Positions 1-10,558 of a stretch of 64,000 nt of DNA are shown in pieces; position 1 is the first letter of the stretch, and every line of letters starts with the position of its first letter. The DNA comes from Solimonas sp040066175 (GTDB lineage Bacteria > Pseudomonadota > Gammaproteobacteria > Nevskiales > Nevskiaceae), in NCBI RefSeq assembly GCF_040066175.1, contig NZ_JBEAAM010000019.1:1-64000 (forward strand), read 5' to 3'. The notes under the pieces were generated by a model. That model saw nothing but the letters and a program-made list of their open reading frames with translations. It had not been told where the DNA came from and ran no database searches. The position numbers and the translations under genes are program-made.

Positions 1-32
1 ATCCTCCGATGATCCCGCCGCCCCGCCGGCCT

Positions 33-92
33 TTCAGGCTCACTTCACGTTGGAATCACGCACCCCCTTCAGGCTCATGTGTCATTGGAAGA
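33..92. repeat. two 35-bp-period imperfect direct repeats
   Basis: TTCAGGCTCA occurs at 33-42 and again at 68-77, and each copy is followed by a related segment ending in TTGGAA. The period is 35 bp. It lies upstream of the tRNA-Glu promoter. No coding sequence is visible here and the function is unknown. Confidence 0.45.
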
Positions 93-104
93 GGCTGCCC
101 CTTG

Positions 105-132
105 TTGAACGGCTCCGACGCACCCATAATAC
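105..132 (+). promoter_or_regulatory. sigma-70 promoter of tRNA-Glu
   Basis: TTGAAC (105-110) and TAATAC (127-132) are separated by 16 bp. The stretch after the -10 is GC-rich (GCGCCC), as expected for a stringently controlled stable-RNA promoter. Transcription would start near 139, about 30 nt before the mature tRNA. Confidence 0.65.
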
Positions 133-170
133 GCGCCCTTCGCGGCCGGCTCGGCTGCGGCAGACCCCTC

Positions 171-246
171 GCTCCTATCGTCTAGAGGCCTAGGACGGAG
201 CCCTCTCAAGGCTTAAACCCGGGTTCGAATCCCGGTAGGAGCGCCA
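171..246 (+). tRNA. tRNA-Glu (anticodon CTC)
   Basis: The 7-bp acceptor stem GCTCCTA/TAGGAGC (171-177 with 236-242), a G discriminator and an encoded CCA (244-246) are all present. The anticodon loop CTCTCAA gives anticodon CTC, reading GAG glutamate codons. The D-arm sequence TCGTCTAGAGGCCTAGGAC is typical of bacterial tRNA-Glu, and GGTTCGAATCC forms the T loop. Confidence 0.95.
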
Positions 247-251
247 AATCA

Positions 252-267
252 AGCCCAGGCATGGGCT
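252..267 (+). terminator. short hairpin after tRNA-Glu
   Basis: AGCCCA-GGCA-TGGGCT is a perfect 6-bp stem with a 4-nt loop starting five bases after the tRNA CCA end. No T-run follows, so it may help 3'-end processing or act only as a weak terminator. The rest of 247-366 holds nothing else I can identify. Confidence 0.35.
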
Positions 268-366
268 GCTGGCGTGGTATTCTGCGACACGATCAGCCAT
301 GGCATGTCATTTGATTGCCACGGCGATCACGTCCCGACCTGACGCGACCCCTCGTCCTCGACTGCC

Positions 367-1686
367 ATGCCCGACCTCCCCGCGGCCGCCAGCAGCCTGC
401 GACAGCGCTTGCAGGATCGCACCGCCGTCATCGGAGTCATTGGCCTGGGATACGTCGGCCTGCCGCTGGCGCTGCGCTTCGAGCAATGCGGTTTCCGCGT
501 GCTCGGCTTCGACATCGATCGGGAGAAGATCGCGCGCATCGAGCGGGGACAGAGTTACATCAACTACCTGCCGGCCGCGGATGTCGTCGCGGCCACGCAG
601 CGCGGACTCAGCGCCACCACCGATTTCTCGCGGCTGGACGAACCCGACGCACTGCTCATCTGCGTCCCGACCCCGCTCGACCGCCACCGCGAACCGGACC
701 TGAGCTACGTGCTCGACACCGGCCGCGCGATCGCGGCGCGGCTGCGTCCGGGGCAACTCGTCTCACTGGAGAGCACCACCTATCCGGGCACGACCGACGA
801 GGACCTGCGCGCCGTGCTCGACCACAGCGGGCTGACCCTAGGCCAGGACTACTTCCTGGTGTTCTCGCCCGAGCGCCAGGATCCGGGCAACACCCGCTAC
901 GGACCGCACAACATCCCCAAGATCGTCGGCGGCTGCACGCCGACCTGCCTGGCGCTGGGGCAGATCCTCTACGCCCAGGCCGTCGAGCGCGTCGTCCCGG
1001 TCAGCTCACCCCGGGTGGCCGAACTGGCCAAGCTGCTGGAGAACATCCACCGCGCGGTGAACATCGGCCTGGTCAACGAGATGAAGATGCTGGCCGATCG
1101 CATGGGCATCGACATCTTCGAGGTCATCGACGCTGCCGCGACCAAGCCCTTCGGCTTCGTGCCCTATTACCCCGGCCCCGGACTGGGCGGACACTGCATC
1201 CCCATCGATCCCTTCTACCTCACCTGGAAAGCGCGCGAGTACGGCTTGCACACGCGCTTCATCGAGCTCGCCGGCGAGATCAACAGCCACATGCCGCACT
1301 GGGTGGTGCAGAAAGTCGCGGACGCCCTCAATGACACCGGCCGCGCCGTGCGCGGATCGCGCGTCCTGATGATCGGCATCGCCTACAAGAAGGACGTGGA
1401 CGACCTGCGCGAATCGCCGGCCCTCGAACTGATGGACCTGCTCGAGGAACGGGGCGCGGACGTCCATTACCACGACCCCTTGATCCCGCGCATCCCGCGC
1501 ATCCGGCGCGGCGCATACGACAAGACCAGCGTGCCGATCACCGCGGATCGGCTGCCGGACTACGATCTCGTATTGATCGCCACCAATCACAGCGCGGTCG
1601 ATTACGCGCTGCTGGCGCGCCATGCCCGGCTGATCGTCGATACCCGCGGCCAGTTCCGCGGCGACGGGCGCGTGGTCCGCGCCTGA
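367..1686 (+). CDS. wbpA: UDP-N-acetylglucosamine 6-dehydrogenase family (WbpA-like)
   Basis: This 439-aa protein is a nucleotide-sugar dehydrogenase that would oxidise C6 of a UDP-N-acetylhexosamine to the uronic acid with two NAD+, in the cytoplasm, for O-antigen or capsule precursors. The Rossmann motif GLGYVG is at residues 26-31. The catalytic cysteine is Cys277 in GGHCIPIDPFY. The C-terminal UDP-binding part carries YKKDVDDLRESP near 340. The phrases ESTTYPGTTDE and GPGLGGHCIP fit the WbpA/TviB branch better than UDP-glucose dehydrogenase or WecC. The ATG at 367 precedes the Rossmann strand by a normal leader. It stands alone after tRNA-Glu, far from the sugar island at 27-40 kb. The exact substrate is inferred. 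Confidence 0.85.
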   Translation: MPDLPAAASSLRQRLQDRTAVIGVIGLGYVGLPLALRFEQCGFRVLGFDIDREKIARIERGQSYINYLPAADVVAATQRGLSATTDFSRLDEPDALLICVPTPLDRHREPDLSYVLDTGRAIAARLRPGQLVSLESTTYPGTTDEDLRAVLDHSGLTLGQDYFLVFSPERQDPGNTRYGPHNIPKIVGGCTPTCLALGQILYAQAVERVVPVSSPRVAELAKLLENIHRAVNIGLVNEMKMLADRMGIDIFEVIDAAATKPFGFVPYYPGPGLGGHCIPIDPFYLTWKAREYGLHTRFIELAGEINSHMPHWVVQKVADALNDTGRAVRGSRVLMIGIAYKKDVDDLRESPALELMDLLEERGADVHYHDPLIPRIPRIRRGAYDKTSVPITADRLPDYDLVLIATNHSAVDYALLARHARLIVDTRGQFRGDGRVVRA

Positions 1687-1773
1687 GGAGTCCGCCTCCA
1701 CATCCGTCCCGTGCGCGGGCAGGCCGCGATCCGCGGCCGTCGGTGCGAACGACCGCATCGGGACAAAACGACA

Positions 1774-1799
1774 AAATGCCCAACCAAGGTCGGGCATTT
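1774..1799. terminator. terminator-like hairpin between wbpA and tRNA-Val
   Basis: AAATGCCC (1774-1781) pairs with GGGCATTT (1792-1799) across a 10-nt loop. T-rich flanks are stronger on the minus strand. It could end transcripts from either side. Confidence 0.5.
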
Positions 1800-1814
1800 C
1801 GGGAACTTCTCGGA

Positions 1815-1843
1815 AAAATATCGGGAAGGGCGAAACCCTTCCC
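1815..1843 (-). terminator. Rho-independent terminator of tRNA-Val
   Basis: GGGAAGGG (1823-1830) pairs perfectly with CCCTTCCC (1836-1843) around a 5-nt loop. Read on the minus strand the hairpin is followed by ATATTTTT. It begins 13 bp downstream of the tRNA-Val CCA end. Confidence 0.8.
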
Positions 1844-1856
1844 TAAGTCTTTGATT

Positions 1857-1933
1857 TGGTAGGCGCGATTGGACTCGAACCAACGACCCCCACCATGTCA
1901 AGGTGGTGCTCTAACCAGCTGAGCTACGCGCCT
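1857..1933 (-). tRNA. tRNA-Val (anticodon GAC)
   Basis: On the minus strand the acceptor stem AGGCGCG/CGCGCCT is followed by A and an encoded CCA (complement of 1857-1859). The anticodon stem CCACC/GGTGG encloses TTGACAT, giving anticodon GAC for GUC/GUU valine codons. GGTTCGAGTCC is the T-loop region. The tRNA is 77 nt. Confidence 0.95.
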
Positions 1934-2322
1934 GCGGTTTGTGCAGGGGCGCGAAGGATACCGGCGAGGTGGGATGCGCGCAAGCGCGACTTCGGTCGCG
2001 CACGGGCGACGGCGCCCTCAACGGCCGCGCTGGACGTCTGCCGGGACGCCGAGGTGCGGACCGCGTGCCGGGATCGGCATCGGGGCCACCGGCAGCTGCG
2101 GTTCGCTGCGGTTCAGTGGAATGGACCTGGAGGGCTGGCCCAGTACCGGGATGCGGCGGATCGAGGACATCGGCAAGGCTCCTGAGGGGGCTGTGATCGG
2201 ACTCCTGATCGCCAATGTGCCCGGCCGCGACCGGTTCGTCTGTCCCCCGACGACGGCGCGATGCCGACGATTCTTCCGGCATCGGTCATGCAAATCCCGA
2301 CCGGCCCCTGACAGGAAACCGC
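1934..2322. other. 389-bp intergenic stretch, no supported gene
   Basis: The gap lies between tRNA-Val and the uvrB stop, with both neighbours on the minus strand. Open frames exist on both strands. None has a good ribosome-binding site or a recognisable domain. The plus-frame peptide around 2085-2250 (for example SGMDLEGWPSTGM) looks mildly protein-like but is embedded in arginine-rich sequence. I see no terminator for uvrB and no clear promoter for the tRNA. Confidence 0.5.
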
Positions 2323-4380
<2,058 letters not shown>

Positions 4381-4416
4381 GGCGACAGGAGCTTACAGGT
4401 TCGCGGACGGGCGCGG

Positions 4417-7400
4417 TCAGCCGCTCTGCGCCAGCAGACGGGCGTTGCCGCCGACCGCCGCGGTGTTGACGGTCAGCGTGCGCTCGCTGACGAAGCGCAA
4501 CAGGTAATGCGGTCCGCCGGCCTTCGGGCCGGTGCCGGACAGGCCCTCTCCGCCGAAGGGCTGCACCCCGACGACGGCACCGGTCATGCCGCGGTTGACG
4601 TAGCAGTTGCCGACCCGCGCGCGGGCCTGGACGCGCTTCCAGGTCGATTCGATGCGCGAGTGGATGCCCAGCGTCAGGCCGTAACCGCTGGCGTTGATCG
4701 CGTCGATCACCGCATCCAGGTCACGGCGCGCGTAGCGGATCACGTGCAGCATCGCGCCGAAGTTTTCCGATTCGAGTTGCTCGATGCGGTCGATCTCGAC
4801 TGCGCAGGGCGCAAAGTAAGTGCCGTTCCGGCAGGCGTCCGGTAGCGCCAGGTGCGCGATCGGACGGCCGGCCGCGGTGATCTTCGCCGCATGCGCATCG
4901 AGCCGGTCGCGCGCGTCGGCGTCGATCACCGGACCGATGTCGGTGCTCAGCAATGCCGGATCGCCGATCACCAGCTCGCGCATCGCGCCGCGCAGCATCG
5001 CGACGGTCTTGTCGGCGATGTCCTCCTGCAGATAGAGCACGCGCAGCGCCGAGCAGCGCTGGCCGGCGGACAGGAAGGCGGAGTGGATCGTGTCCTTGAC
5101 CACCTGCTCGGGGAGTGCCGAGGAATCGACGATCATCGCGTTCTGGCCGCCGGTCTCGGCGATCAGCGTCGCGATCGGCCCGCGCCGCGCCGCGAGCGTC
5201 CGGTTGATCGCCTGCGCGACCTCGACCGAGCCGGTGAAGACGACACCGGCGATGCGCACGTCGGCGACCAGCGCCGCGCCCAGGTCACCGGCGCCCAGGG
5301 CCAGCTGCAGGACCTCGCGGGGCACGCCGGCGTCGAACAGCAGCTGCACCAGACGCACGGCGATGAAACCGGTCTGCTCGGCGGGCTTGGCGATCACCGC
5401 ATTGCCGGTGACCAGCGCCGCGGCGATCTGGCCGGTGAAGATCGCCAGCGGAAAGTTCCATGGCGAAATGCAGACGAACACGCCCTTGCCGTGCAGTTGC
5501 AGCTCGTTGTGCTCGCCGGTCGGTCCCGGCAGCGTTTCGGGGCGCGCCATCAGACGGCGCGCGGCCACGGCGTAGTAGCGCAGGAAGTCCACCGCCTCGC
5601 GCACCTCGGCGATGGCGTCGGGAATCGTCTTGCCGGCTTCGAGGATCGCCAGTTGCATGAACTCGGCGGCACGCCGCTCCAGCTGGTCGGCCGCGCGTTC
5701 GAGGATCGCCGCGCGCGCATCGACGTCGCGCGCGTTCCAGTGCGGCTGCGCGCGCAGCGCCGCCTCGATGATGTCCGCGCACCGCGAGGTCGGACAGGCG
5801 CTCCATTCGCCGAGGATGCGCCGACGATCCGCCGGCGAACTGGCGGTGTGGCGTTCGCCGTCGGCATTGCCGACGGCCAGCAGCGACTGCGCCCGTCCCG
5901 TCAAGGGCAAGCCGCGCAGCGCATCGCGCAGAACGAGGCGGACGCTCTCGTCGGCCAGATTGAGGCCCTGCGAGTTGCGCCGTGTCGCGCCGTACAGATC
6001 GGGCGGCAGCGGCAGCGCCGGGTTGGGCTTGACCGCCAGCGCGGCGACCGTTGCGACCGGATCGGCGACCAGCTGCTCGGCCGGTACCTGCTCGTCGAAG
6101 ATGCGGTTGACGAAGGAGGTGTTGGCGCCGTTCTCCAGCAGGCGCCGCACCAGGTAGGGCAGCAGGTCCTCGTGCGAGCCGACCGGCGCATAGACGCGGC
6201 AGGGCACCGGCAGGTCCTCGCCGACGACTTCGTACAGTGCCTCGCCCATGCCGTGCAGGCGCTGGAACTCGTAGTTCGCCGTATCGCCGGCGTAGGCCTG
6301 CACCGCGGCGATCGTGTGCGCGTTGTGTGTCGCCAGCATCGGGTAGAACAGGTCGCGCGCGGCGAGCAGGCGGCGCGCGCAGGCCAGATAGGCGACGTCG
6401 GTGTTGGCCTTGCGCGTGAACACCGGGTACGAGGGCAGGCCCGCTTCCTGCGCCCGCTTGACCTCGGTATCCCAGTACGCGCCCTTGACCAGGCGCACCG
6501 GGATGCGCCGCTGGACGGTCCGCGCCAGCTGCTCCAGCCACTCGACGACGAACAGCCCACGCTTCTGGAAGGCTTGCACGGCGAGGCCAAAGCCTTCCCA
6601 CAAACCGATCGACTCGTCGCGGAATACCGCCTCGAACACGTCGAGCGACAGCTCCAGGCGGTCCGCCTCCTCGGCATCGACGGTCAGGCCGATGTTGTGC
6701 GCCCTGGCCAGCTGCACCAGCTGCAGCAGCCTGGGCACCAGTTCGCGCAGCACGCGCTCGCGCTGCGCGAACTCGTAGCGCGGATGCAGCGCCGACAGCT
6801 TCACCGAGATGTTCGGGCGCTGGAACACGGGCGCCTCGCGCGTCGCGTCGGCGTGGCCACCGATCGCACCGATCGCCTGGCGATAGGCCTCGAAGTAGCG
6901 CTCGGCGTCGGCGCCAGTCAACGCGGCCTCGCCCAGCATGTCGAACGAATGCAGATAGCGGCGCTGCTCGCGCGAGCGCGCGTTCTTCAGCGCCTCCTCG
7001 ATCGTGCGCCCCATGACGAACTGCGAGCCCATCAGCCGCATCGCCTGGCGGATCGCCAGCCGGATCACCGGTTCGGTGGACCTGCCGATCATGCGGTTGA
7101 TCGCGGCGCGGAAATTGCCGGTGGTCTGCGGCGACAGCTTGACGATGCGCCCGGTCAGCATCAGGCCCCAGGTGGACGCGTTGACGAACAGCGAGTCGCT
7201 CTCGCCCAGATGCGCCTCCCAGTCGGCGTTGGCCAGCTTGTCGGCGATCAGGCGCTCGGCGGTCTCGTCGTCGGGGATGCGCAGCAGCGCCTCGGCCAGA
7301 CACATCAGCAGCACGCCCTCCTCGGACGACAGGTCGTACTGCTGCATGAAGGCGTCGAGTGCGGACTGCTCGTCGCGCAACCGGCGTACGCGCGTCACCC

Positions 7401-7581
7401 AGTCGGCCGCGCGCGCCGTCACCGCCTGCGCCGCCGCATCCGGCAGGCCGGCGATGCCGAGCAGGCGGTTGATCAGCTCGGTCTCGTCGGCGAGGTAGTG
7501 TGCGGTGATCGCCGTCCGCGCCGCGTCGCGCGGCGGCGGGGTTCCGGAGAACACGAAATCGGGTGTGGATTCGGTCGTCAT
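4417..7581 (-). CDS. putA: bifunctional proline dehydrogenase / P5C dehydrogenase PutA
   Basis: PutA oxidises proline to glutamate in two steps: an FAD-dependent proline dehydrogenase feeding quinones, and an NAD+-dependent P5C dehydrogenase. At 1054 aa it matches the short bifunctional class. It lacks the N-terminal ribbon-helix-helix repressor domain of the roughly 1300-aa enteric protein. The proline dehydrogenase barrel shows NISVKLSALHPRYE and RLVKGAYWDTE. The aldehyde dehydrogenase half shows ISPWNFPLAIFTGQ, FTGSVEVAQAI, AETGGQNAMIVD and catalytic Cys843 in AGQRCSAL. It sits between the two-component genes (77 bp upstream) and uvrB, so those regulators may control it, though this is only positional. 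Confidence 0.95.
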   Translation of the reverse strand: MTTESTPDFVFSGTPPPRDAARTAITAHYLADETELINRLLGIAGLPDAAAQAVTARAADWVTRVRRLRDEQSALDAFMQQYDLSSEEGVLLMCLAEALLRIPDDETAERLIADKLANADWEAHLGESDSLFVNASTWGLMLTGRIVKLSPQTTGNFRAAINRMIGRSTEPVIRLAIRQAMRLMGSQFVMGRTIEEALKNARSREQRRYLHSFDMLGEAALTGADAERYFEAYRQAIGAIGGHADATREAPVFQRPNISVKLSALHPRYEFAQRERVLRELVPRLLQLVQLARAHNIGLTVDAEEADRLELSLDVFEAVFRDESIGLWEGFGLAVQAFQKRGLFVVEWLEQLARTVQRRIPVRLVKGAYWDTEVKRAQEAGLPSYPVFTRKANTDVAYLACARRLLAARDLFYPMLATHNAHTIAAVQAYAGDTANYEFQRLHGMGEALYEVVGEDLPVPCRVYAPVGSHEDLLPYLVRRLLENGANTSFVNRIFDEQVPAEQLVADPVATVAALAVKPNPALPLPPDLYGATRRNSQGLNLADESVRLVLRDALRGLPLTGRAQSLLAVGNADGERHTASSPADRRRILGEWSACPTSRCADIIEAALRAQPHWNARDVDARAAILERAADQLERRAAEFMQLAILEAGKTIPDAIAEVREAVDFLRYYAVAARRLMARPETLPGPTGEHNELQLHGKGVFVCISPWNFPLAIFTGQIAAALVTGNAVIAKPAEQTGFIAVRLVQLLFDAGVPREVLQLALGAGDLGAALVADVRIAGVVFTGSVEVAQAINRTLAARRGPIATLIAETGGQNAMIVDSSALPEQVVKDTIHSAFLSAGQRCSALRVLYLQEDIADKTVAMLRGAMRELVIGDPALLSTDIGPVIDADARDRLDAHAAKITAAGRPIAHLALPDACRNGTYFAPCAVEIDRIEQLESENFGAMLHVIRYARRDLDAVIDAINASGYGLTLGIHSRIESTWKRVQARARVGNCYVNRGMTGAVVGVQPFGGEGLSGTGPKAGGPHYLLRFVSERTLTVNTAAVGGNARLLAQSG

Positions 7582-7658
7582 GCCGTCCTCCGTGCGGGAG
7601 GCGGCATTTTAGGGCGGCGACCGGCGCCGCCCATGAGGAGTTTCCTGTCCGGCGCGGA

Positions 7659-8315
7659 TCAGACCAGGCCGAGATTGGCGGCCTTGAGCGCCGCTTCCGC
7701 GCGCGACGACACGCCGAGCTTGCGATACACCGACTTGATGTAGCCGGCGGCGGTGTTGCGGCTGATGTTCATCATCTCCGCGACCTCCGGCAGGCGCATA
7801 CCCTTGGCGATCAGCATGAGCACTTCGCGCTCGCGCGGCGACAGGTTGCCGTCGTTGCTGTCATCGCTGTCTGCCGCTCCGACCTGCGGCCCTGCGCCGA
7901 ACGCGGCGAGCATGCGCTGGGCGACGAGCGAGGACAGCGGCGGCTCGCCGTCGGCGATGCTGCGCAGCGCGCGGCGCACCTTGGCGTCCGGTTCGTCCTT
8001 GAGCAGATAACCCTGCACGCCGGCGCGCAGCGCGGCGAACAGGTGGTCGTCGTCGGCGTAGATCGTCGTCACCACGCGCAGGCAGTCCGGATAGTCCTGC
8101 GCGGCGTGGCGCAGCAGATCGATGCCCGATCCGTCCGGCAGGCCCAGGTCCACGAGCACGAGGTCCGGCTGGTACATCGCCAGCTTGCGCCGGCCCTCGG
8201 CCACCGACGCGGCGATGTAGATCTCGCAGGCGAACACGTCCTGCAGCAGGCCCGACAACCAGGCCGCCGCCGATGCGACGTCCTCGACGACCAGCGCGCG
8301 TTCGATGGTTTTCAC
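7659..8315 (-). CDS. NarL/LuxR-family response regulator
   Basis: This 218-aa protein has an N-terminal receiver domain with phosphoacceptor Asp56 in VLVDLGLPDGSG and the conserved Lys near 106 (YLLKDEPD). A LuxR-type helix-turn-helix follows at about 150-210 (LSPREREVLMLIAKG, TAAGYIKSVYRKL). It would be a DNA-binding transcription regulator phosphorylated by the neighbouring kinase. The start is GTG at 8315, which overlaps the kinase stop as GTGA and implies translational coupling. Its regulon is unknown. The downstream putA, 77 bp away on the same strand, is an obvious candidate target. Confidence 0.88.
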   Translation of the reverse strand: MKTIERALVVEDVASAAAWLSGLLQDVFACEIYIAASVAEGRRKLAMYQPDLVLVDLGLPDGSGIDLLRHAAQDYPDCLRVVTTIYADDDHLFAALRAGVQGYLLKDEPDAKVRRALRSIADGEPPLSSLVAQRMLAAFGAGPQVGAADSDDSNDGNLSPREREVLMLIAKGMRLPEVAEMMNISRNTAAGYIKSVYRKLGVSSRAEAALKAANLGLV

Positions 8316-9034
8316 GTCACCGCCTGCAAGGAATCCAGTGGCACTTCCAGGACGACCTTGACGCCGCCGGAAGACTCGTTGAGCCAGCGCACGCTGCCGC
8401 CCAGCGAGGCCGCGCGCTCCTGCATGCCCAGTGTACCGCTGCCGGCGGGCGTGGGCCGGCGCGGACCGGGCCGGTCGTTGGCGATCTCGAACACCAGCTG
8501 CCTTTCCCGGCAGGCGATGTTGACCGCGATCGTGCTGGCACCGGCGTGACGGATCGCGTTGGTGACCGCCTCGCGCATGATGCGGAACAGGTTGAGCGCG
8601 CTGGCGCCCACCACCGCGACATCCGGCGTCGCCGGATCCTGACGCCAGCCGAGTTCGACGTTGAAGGCTTCGAGACGCTGCTCCATCTCGTCGCGGATCT
8701 GTGCCAGCACCTCCAGCAGCGTGCCCGGCGGGCGGCGCGAGCGCGAGACGATGTCGCGCAGGTCGTAGATGATCGAGCGCACCAGGTCGGCGTGGCGCAC
8801 GTCGCCGACCGTGTGCAGCAGCGCCAGCAGCTTGACGCCGATGTCGTCGTGCAGGTCACGGAAGATCTTGGCGCGCTCCTCAGCCGCGATGCGCTCGCGC
8901 TCACGCGGATCGGGCACACTCGGCGTCTCGCGCAGCCGCGCCTGGGCCGCGCGCGCCTGCCGCCGCCAGTACCACAGGCCGTAGCTCGCGCCCCCTGCGA
9001 CCAGCAGCGCGCTCAGGAACAGGATCTCGATCAC
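8312..9034 (-). CDS. HisKA_3-type sensor histidine kinase
   Basis: The 240-aa protein is the partner of the response regulator next door. It has one N-terminal membrane segment (residues 2-22, FLSALLVAGGASYGLWYW). The dimerisation/phosphoacceptor motif FRDLHDDIG contains His62. A HATPase_c domain follows with MREAVTNAIRHAG and GTLGMQERAASLGG. This is the DegS/NarX-like minimal form without a periplasmic sensor domain, so the stimulus may come from the membrane or cytoplasm. The frame stays open far upstream without coding character. I chose GTG 9034 (GTG ATC GAG ATC) because it directly precedes the membrane segment and leaves 66 bp to divergent cutA. Confidence 0.85.
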   Translation of the reverse strand: MIEILFLSALLVAGGASYGLWYWRRQARAAQARLRETPSVPDPRERERIAAEERAKIFRDLHDDIGVKLLALLHTVGDVRHADLVRSIIYDLRDIVSRSRRPPGTLLEVLAQIRDEMEQRLEAFNVELGWRQDPATPDVAVVGASALNLFRIMREAVTNAIRHAGASTIAVNIACRERQLVFEIANDRPGPRRPTPAGSGTLGMQERAASLGGSVRWLNESSGGVKVVLEVPLDSLQAVT

Positions 9035-9100
9035 GTCGAATGGGTCGTGTGGCGGTGCGCGGCCTTTGTCGTCCGTGCCGCGGCGGGACACAATATACGC

Positions 9101-9412
9101 ATGTCCGTGGCCCTTGCCCTCGTCACCTGCCCGGCCGACGCCGCCGACGCGCTGGCCGACCTGCTGGTGCGCACGCGCGTCGCCGCCTGCGTCAACATCC
9201 TGCCCGGACTGCGCTCGGTGTACCGCTGGAACGGCGATGTCTGCCGCGACGACGAGGTGCTGCTGCTGATCAAACACCCGGCCGAGCGCTTCGACGCGCT
9301 GCGCGAGGCGGTGCTGTCGCTGCATCCCTACGAACTTCCGGAGATCGTCGCGGTCGATCTGGACCGCGGGCATCCGCCCTATCTGCAGTGGGTGCTCGAC
9401 GCCTGCCGCTGA
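9101..9412 (+). CDS. cutA: divalent-cation tolerance protein CutA
   Basis: This 103-aa trimeric PII-like cytoplasmic protein has the family signature ACVNILPGLRSVYRWNG, EVLLLIKHPAERF and HPYELPEIVAVDLDRGH. CutA1 proteins are linked to copper and other metal tolerance, but their molecular role is unsettled. The ATG at 9101 follows a 66-bp divergent spacer from the kinase gene. The TlpA-like gene begins 36 bp downstream. Xanthomonads often carry cutA beside a disulfide-exchange protein, which agrees with this order. Confidence 0.92.
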   Translation: MSVALALVTCPADAADALADLLVRTRVAACVNILPGLRSVYRWNGDVCRDDEVLLLIKHPAERFDALREAVLSLHPYELPEIVAVDLDRGHPPYLQWVLDACR

Positions 9413-9448
9413 CCCGCACACGTCGATCCGTCTTCTACCGACCACCGC

Positions 9449-9967
9449 ATGCGCCAGGGATTCGCTGTGCTCGCGCTGGCCCTCGTGGCCGGCATCGCCG
9501 GCTTCTACGCCTATCAGCGGATCGACCGCAGCCCCGCGCTGATCGGCCGCGAGGCACCGCCACTGGTGCTGCGGGACGCTGCCGGCCAGGCGCACGCGCT
9601 GGCCGCGCTGCGCGGCCGGTGGGTGTTGCTGAACTTCTGGGCGTCGTGGTGCGCACCCTGCATGGACGAACTGCCGCTGCTGGTCGATGCGCAGCGCCGC
9701 TACGCGGCGCAGGGCCTGCAGATTCTCGGCCCCGCACTGGACGACGCCGACGCCGTCGCGCCGGTGATCGCGCGCTTCGGCATCAATTACCCGGTGATGC
9801 CGGATTTCGCCGCGGCCGACGCGGCGATGCAGGCGCTGGGCAATGATCGCGGCGCGCTGCCGTACAGCGTGCTGATCGATCCGCAGGGCCGCATCGCCGA
9901 CCGCGTACTGGGCGGCCTGTCGCGGGATGCGCTGGAAAGCCTGATTACCTCGAACCTCGGCCAGTGA
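9449..9967 (+). CDS. TlpA-like membrane-anchored thiol:disulfide oxidoreductase
   Basis: The 172-aa protein has an N-terminal uncleaved signal anchor (residues 4-21) and a periplasmic thioredoxin fold. The active site WCAPC has cysteines 68 and 71. A cis-proline motif ALPYSVLIDPQGRI follows. TlpA/ResA-like proteins reduce disulfides in the periplasm, for example during cytochrome c maturation. The specific client here cannot be told. It lies 36 bp after cutA on the same strand and is probably co-transcribed with it. Confidence 0.85.
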   Translation: MRQGFAVLALALVAGIAGFYAYQRIDRSPALIGREAPPLVLRDAAGQAHALAALRGRWVLLNFWASWCAPCMDELPLLVDAQRRYAAQGLQILGPALDDADAVAPVIARFGINYPVMPDFAAADAAMQALGNDRGALPYSVLIDPQGRIADRVLGGLSRDALESLITSNLGQ

Positions 9968-10094
9968 CGCGCCAGAACCGGCAGCCAGCCTCGATTGCAT
10001 AGGATTTTGCGGCGATCTGCGGCCAATTTCGCCCATCTTGTATTGTTCGGATCCACTCGTGCAGAATGCGGCGACCTCGTGCACGAGCCGAACC

Positions 10095-10541
10095 TTGAGC
10101 CGCCTGCTGCTGATCAACGGACCGAACCTGAATCTGCTGGGCACCCGTGAACCGGGCGTTTACGGCAGCCGCACGCTACCCGACATCGAACAGCAGCTGC
10201 GCGACGAGGCGCATGCGCTGGGGCACGCGCTCGACTGCTTCCAGAGCAATCACGAGGGCGCGCTGGTGGACCGCGTCCAGCAGGCGCGCGGCGACGGCAC
10301 GCAGTTCATCCTGATCAATCCCGGCGCCTACACCCACAGCAGCATCGCCCTGCGCGACGCGCTGCTGGGCGTCGCCCTCCCGTTCATCGAGATTCACCTG
10401 TCCAACGTGCACGCGCGGGAGCCTTTCCGCCGGCACTCGTACCTGTCCGACATCGCCGCAGGCGTCATCGTCGGCTGCGGGCCGCTGGGCTACCGCCTCG
10501 CCCTGCTCGCCGCGAATGAACGCCTCACGGCCAAGAACTGA
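10095..10541 (+). CDS. aroQ: type II 3-dehydroquinate dehydratase
   Basis: AroQ catalyses the third shikimate step, 3-dehydroquinate to 3-dehydroshikimate, as a cytoplasmic dodecamer. Family motifs are LLINGPNLNLLGTREP near the start, the lid tyrosine in GVYGS, NPGAYTHSSIALRDAL, and the active-site histidine in EIHLSNVHAREPFR. I chose TTG 10095 because it gives 148 aa and the canonical short leader MSRLLLINGP. An in-frame ATG at 10038 would add 19 unconserved residues. It precedes accBC by 17 bp, an order conserved in gammaproteobacteria. Confidence 0.93.
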   Translation: MSRLLLINGPNLNLLGTREPGVYGSRTLPDIEQQLRDEAHALGHALDCFQSNHEGALVDRVQQARGDGTQFILINPGAYTHSSIALRDALLGVALPFIEIHLSNVHAREPFRRHSYLSDIAAGVIVGCGPLGYRLALLAANERLTAKN

Positions 10542-10558
10542 AGCCCTCGGGGGGCCCA

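Noticed and set aside
171..1686. tRNA-Glu as an attachment site with wbpA as island cargo
   Set aside because: I found no integrase and no second copy of the tRNA 3' end in the window, and wbpA has the same composition as its surroundings.
4852..7743. 963-codon open frame opposite putA
   Set aside because: It is an antisense shadow of PutA with low-complexity Arg/Gly/Ala composition and no signal or domain.
10038..10094. Upstream ATG start for aroQ
   Set aside because: It would add 19 residues with no similarity to type II dehydroquinases; TTG 10095 gives the canonical start.
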